A stretch of 38,915 nt of DNA from Oceanobacillus caeni. Lineage in GTDB: Bacteria > Bacillota > Bacilli > Bacillales > Amphibacillaceae. The notes under the pieces are model-generated. The model was not told the DNA's origin, searched no databases, and was given only the letters and a program-made list of their open reading frames with translations. The DNA lies in the NCBI RefSeq assembly GCF_019037185.1, contig NZ_JAHHXM010000027.1:1-38915 (forward strand). Direction: 5' to 3'. Position numbers and translations under genes: made by a program. Positions within the stretch are counted from its first letter, which is position 1; each line of letters opens with the position of its first letter. This document shows, piece by piece, positions 36,455 through 38,915 of this stretch.

Positions 36455-36661
36455 ATGGAAAAAACATTAAATGTGCAAGGTATGACATGTGGTCATTGCA
36501 AAATGTCTGTTGAAGGTGCATTAAAAAAATTAGATGGCGTATCAGCAGCTGAAGTTAATTTAGAAGCTGGCAAAGTAGATGTTACTTTTGACGAATCAAA
36601 AGTAAATGTGGATGCCATGAAAGAAGCTATTGAAGAACAAGGCTATGATGTTGAAGCCTAA
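36455..36661 (+). CDS. copZ: Copper chaperone CopZ
   Basis: A 68-residue HMA-fold chaperone that hands Cu(I) to CopA. The metal site MTCGHC is at 10-15 (C12, C15) and the C-terminus ends EEQGYDVEA. AAAGGAGG precedes the ATG. It lies 33 nt after copA in the same operon. Its C-terminal half is close to the remnant at 32171. Confidence 0.95.
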   Translation: MEKTLNVQGMTCGHCKMSVEGALKKLDGVSAAEVNLEAGKVDVTFDESKVNVDAMKEAIEEQGYDVEA

Positions 36662-36672
36662 ATATAAGAAGG

Positions 36673-36711
36673 AACAGCTGGTTTTCTGTTTGGAAAATCA
36701 GCTGTTTTTTT
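36673..36711 (+). terminator. Intrinsic terminator after copZ
   Basis: AACAGCTG (36673-36680) pairs with CAGCTGTT (36699-36706), with an inner TTTTC/GAAAA stem, then T8. Confidence 0.85.
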
Positions 36712-37070
36712 GGTTTAAAAGCTGTAAATAAAGCTTGCTCAATATGTTTTTTACCGTACTTTTTAGGCCTTATGAGTCAAGTTATGACACCCTCTCGTGC
36801 TTTGTTATTACAACAATAATAAAACGGTGTCAATACTCTTGAGTTATGAAACTAAAACCAATGTCAAAAATTGATTGACTTGCCACTATAGAACGTTATT
36901 TTGTGCCGTAAGTAAATATAAATACCCAATTTCCCAGCTTTAAAATTGAGAAATTGGGTTTTGCCGTTACTCAAGAAAAGCGCCCCTTAATGAAATAACG
37001 TGACTAGTGTTTTTAAACAACTTTATTGTCATGCAACAAAAAAGTCTGTTTGTTAGAATTTGGTATAGAA
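36712..37070. other. Intergenic region with a large inverted repeat and a bidirectional terminator
   Basis: GAGTCAAGTTATGACACC (from about 36774) and GGTGTCAATACTCTTGAG (to about 36845) form an imperfect inverted repeat with an inner TTGTTATT/AATAATAA pair. It could be a decayed miniature element. ACCCAATTTC (36924-36933) pairs perfectly with GAAATTGGGT (36950-36959) and is a likely terminator, possibly serving the minus-strand gene downstream. No coding gene is seen. Confidence 0.5.
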
Positions 37071-38499
37071 CTATTCTTCTAGTAGTAAAAATTCCTTAAA
37101 TATATTATCATCTTTCATATTTAGGTAATATTTTATATATCTTACAAATTCTTGAGTATCTACATCTTTATATTTATAAACATTATAGTAATTTTTCAGA
37201 AACTCTTCAGCCCCTACTCTCCCATCATTTTTAGTTAATATGTCCCAAAGATAGGTTGTTGATTTACCGTAAATATAATTACTTTGACTATCTATATCAT
37301 ATTTATCTAATGGTAAATTTACTGGTAAAGGAAAATCCTTAAACAATTCTACATCTAATGAAATTTCCTCGTTTCGGTAATCTGCATGAAATAAAAGTGT
37401 AGCCAACTCTGTAATACCTTCATCTAACCAGGCATCGTTATAAGGATCATTACTAACAACACCATAAAACCATTGGTGGGCAATTTCATGAACTACTATA
37501 GATTTTATTAAACTAGGATTAGTAGAACCTTTATTATAAATAGAACCTACTGTTATAATTCCGGGATATTCCATTCCTGATTGATCTACTATGATATCCA
37601 ATTGTCCATGTGGATAAGGGCCAATTTTCTCTTCAAAATAATTTAGGGCTTCACTTGATATATCTCCTACTTCTTTATGTAATTTTTTATTATTGTCAAT
37701 ACCAAATACCCTTATATTAATATTATTAATCTCTTTTTCAATAACATTAGGATCCTTCAAGATTGCAATGAAAAAATCCTTTACGTTGTTAGCTTCTAAT
37801 TGACCTTTACTTGGACTAGTAACTAATTCATTATCGCTTGTGGATACTAGGGTTAAATTTTCTGGAATTTCATAATTTATCCGATAATCACTAAAAGCAG
37901 TATGATATGTTTCTCCTTTGGAAATATAGTCCTCCTTATTCCATCCATCTTTGTATGTTGCTACCATTGGGTACCATTGTGCTAAATAGTAGTTTTGGTA
38001 AACCTTAGGGCTTCCTCCGGTAGTGTAAACATATAACTAATTTCAACTACTACTGTTTTATTGGGGTAAAGTTTTTCACTTAAAGGGACTGTTAAAGTGT
38101 CTTTATCAAGGCTAAAATTCATTGTTTTACTATCAACAATAATATTATCGATTTTTACTGTTGCGTTTTGTTTTAAAGTTGGTGAATTTTTTTCGGTGAA
38201 AATATTAGGGATAAAATAGAATACCAACTCATTCCATTTATCATCAGATATATTTTTATATAACTAGTAGATGTAACATTAAAAATCCCTTCTGAATTCA
38301 TGGTTAAAGTAATATCATAATTGGTTTCGCTGCCAAATGATGAATTCTTTGGTAAAAAGTCTCCCCTGTCTTGTTTTGAGGATGGAGGTTGATTTGATAA
38401 ATTTAAGGCATGACTTTTTATTAACCAAACAGTTCCGATAAATAATATTATCATTAATAACACATATATTAATTTAAATCCTTTACTAATTTTCCTCAC
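37071..38499 (-). pseudogene. M1-family membrane-anchored metallopeptidase, two frameshifts
   Basis: The frame begins at 38499 with a membrane anchor (LIYVLLMIILFIGTVWLI). It shifts at about 38262 (five A in TATAAAAATAT where six are needed) to the frame with DDKWNELVFYFIPNIF, and again at about 38015 to the frame with YYLAQWYPMVATYKDGWN. The catalytic part is intact: HEIAHQWFYG (zinc HExxH) and DAWLDEGITELA with the third ligand, then a normal C-terminus. Repaired, it would be about 476 residues and act outside the membrane on peptides. Both shifts equal loss of one base. Confidence 0.8.
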
Positions 38500-38838
38500 C
38501 TCATAAACGAAATAGCTTAAGAAACTCTCTTTGAAAATAATTGATTAGATAAAAGAATACCAAAATCATCTTTATGATTTACTAATCCTTTTTCAACATT
38601 TCTCTCCTTGAGGGATAATAATATAGTTTATTCTCTTAAAATTAAGAAAACCCTCTTTATTTTCAAAAGTAGTTTTATATTTACAAAAAATTACTTTACG
38701 CTACTTATGAAATACAAAAAGACTTGGATAATATTAAATCCAAGTCTTTCAAATTTACTTCCCTATGTTACGTAATCAAGATTGGGAAATTGAAATAATT
38801 AAATAGCTATATATATATATTTGTGAGTTAATAGAAAA
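38500..38838. other. Intergenic region with minus-strand terminator
   Basis: AAAGACTTGGA and TCCAAGTCTTT (about 38718-38749) form a perfect stem that is followed by T on the minus strand, so transcription entering from the right would stop before the peptidase gene. A minus-strand frame of about 30 codons (VEKGLVNHKDDFGILLSNQ) at about 38520-38610 may be a gene remnant but is too short to assign. Confidence 0.45.
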
Positions 38839-38915
38839 TTGGATCTACGTCAAGTTTTTGGACACAAAAAGATTAAGTTTTTTTGCACAACAACCATTCA
38901 TGGATTGTTCCACGT
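38839..38915. repeat. Right copy of 77-bp terminal inverted repeat, IS end (ISL3-like)
   Basis: Exact reverse complement of bases 1-77. The inward terminus GGATCTACGTCAAG starts at about 38841. Sequences just inside the two copies differ, so these are two separate insertions of the same element, or one repeat at which an assembly broke. Confidence 0.6.

Overview
The window looks like chromosomal DNA of a low-GC Gram-positive Bacillaceae bacterium. The gene order sigW-rsiW-cdaA-cdaR-glmM-glmS with a glmS ribozyme, a Spo0E-like phosphatase, a czrA/czcD pair and a csoR/copA/copZ set are all Bacillus-type. A complete mevalonate operon and mosaic intergenic repeats suggest a halotolerant genus of the Oceanobacillus/Virgibacillus kind; that is an inference. 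Both window ends carry the same 77-bp sequence in inverted orientation, with ISL3-like ends facing inward. The window is therefore probably one contig bounded by two copies of one insertion sequence.

Layout. 1-1027: IS end, gene-poor decayed DNA, then a promoter and leader. 1028-11705: sulfate assimilation in two transcription units. The first holds an SLC13-type permease and APS kinase (cysC). The second holds cysH, sat, siroheme synthesis (sumT, sirB, sirC), a small YezD protein and sulfite reductase (cysJ, cysI). Each unit has a good promoter followed by a terminator-like hairpin in its leader. 11892-12668 (minus): fabI with a FapR-like box. 12876-13757: six tRNA genes (Glu, Val, Thr, Tyr, Gln, Lys) interrupted by a repeat element. 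14136-18508: four tightly packed mevalonate-pathway genes that convert HMG-CoA to isopentenyl diphosphate. 18705-26540: spo0E-like, sigW-rsiW, cdaA-cdaR, glmM, glmS ribozyme, glmS (envelope stress, c-di-AMP, UDP-GlcNAc supply).

26720-30017 is a decayed locus: a TetR fragment, a lipoprotein cut at its 3' end, the C-terminal half of a ketoacyl-ACP synthase, and an acyl-CoA ligase with two frameshifts. 30289-31638 is zinc/cobalt efflux (czrA, czcD), followed by an orphan structured, probably non-coding element. 32107-36661 is a copper island with three matching 17-bp CsoR-type boxes: a dead copZ copy, a YdhK lipoprotein, csoR, copA and copZ. 37071-38499 (minus) is an M1 aminopeptidase with two frameshifts.

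The items most worth a second look are the paired leader attenuators of the sulfur genes, the modular repeat family between 10.9 and 22.9 kb, the orphan structured element after czcD, and the three-box CsoR regulon with its deleted copZ. I found no CRISPR array, no prophage and no clearly unprecedented multi-gene system.
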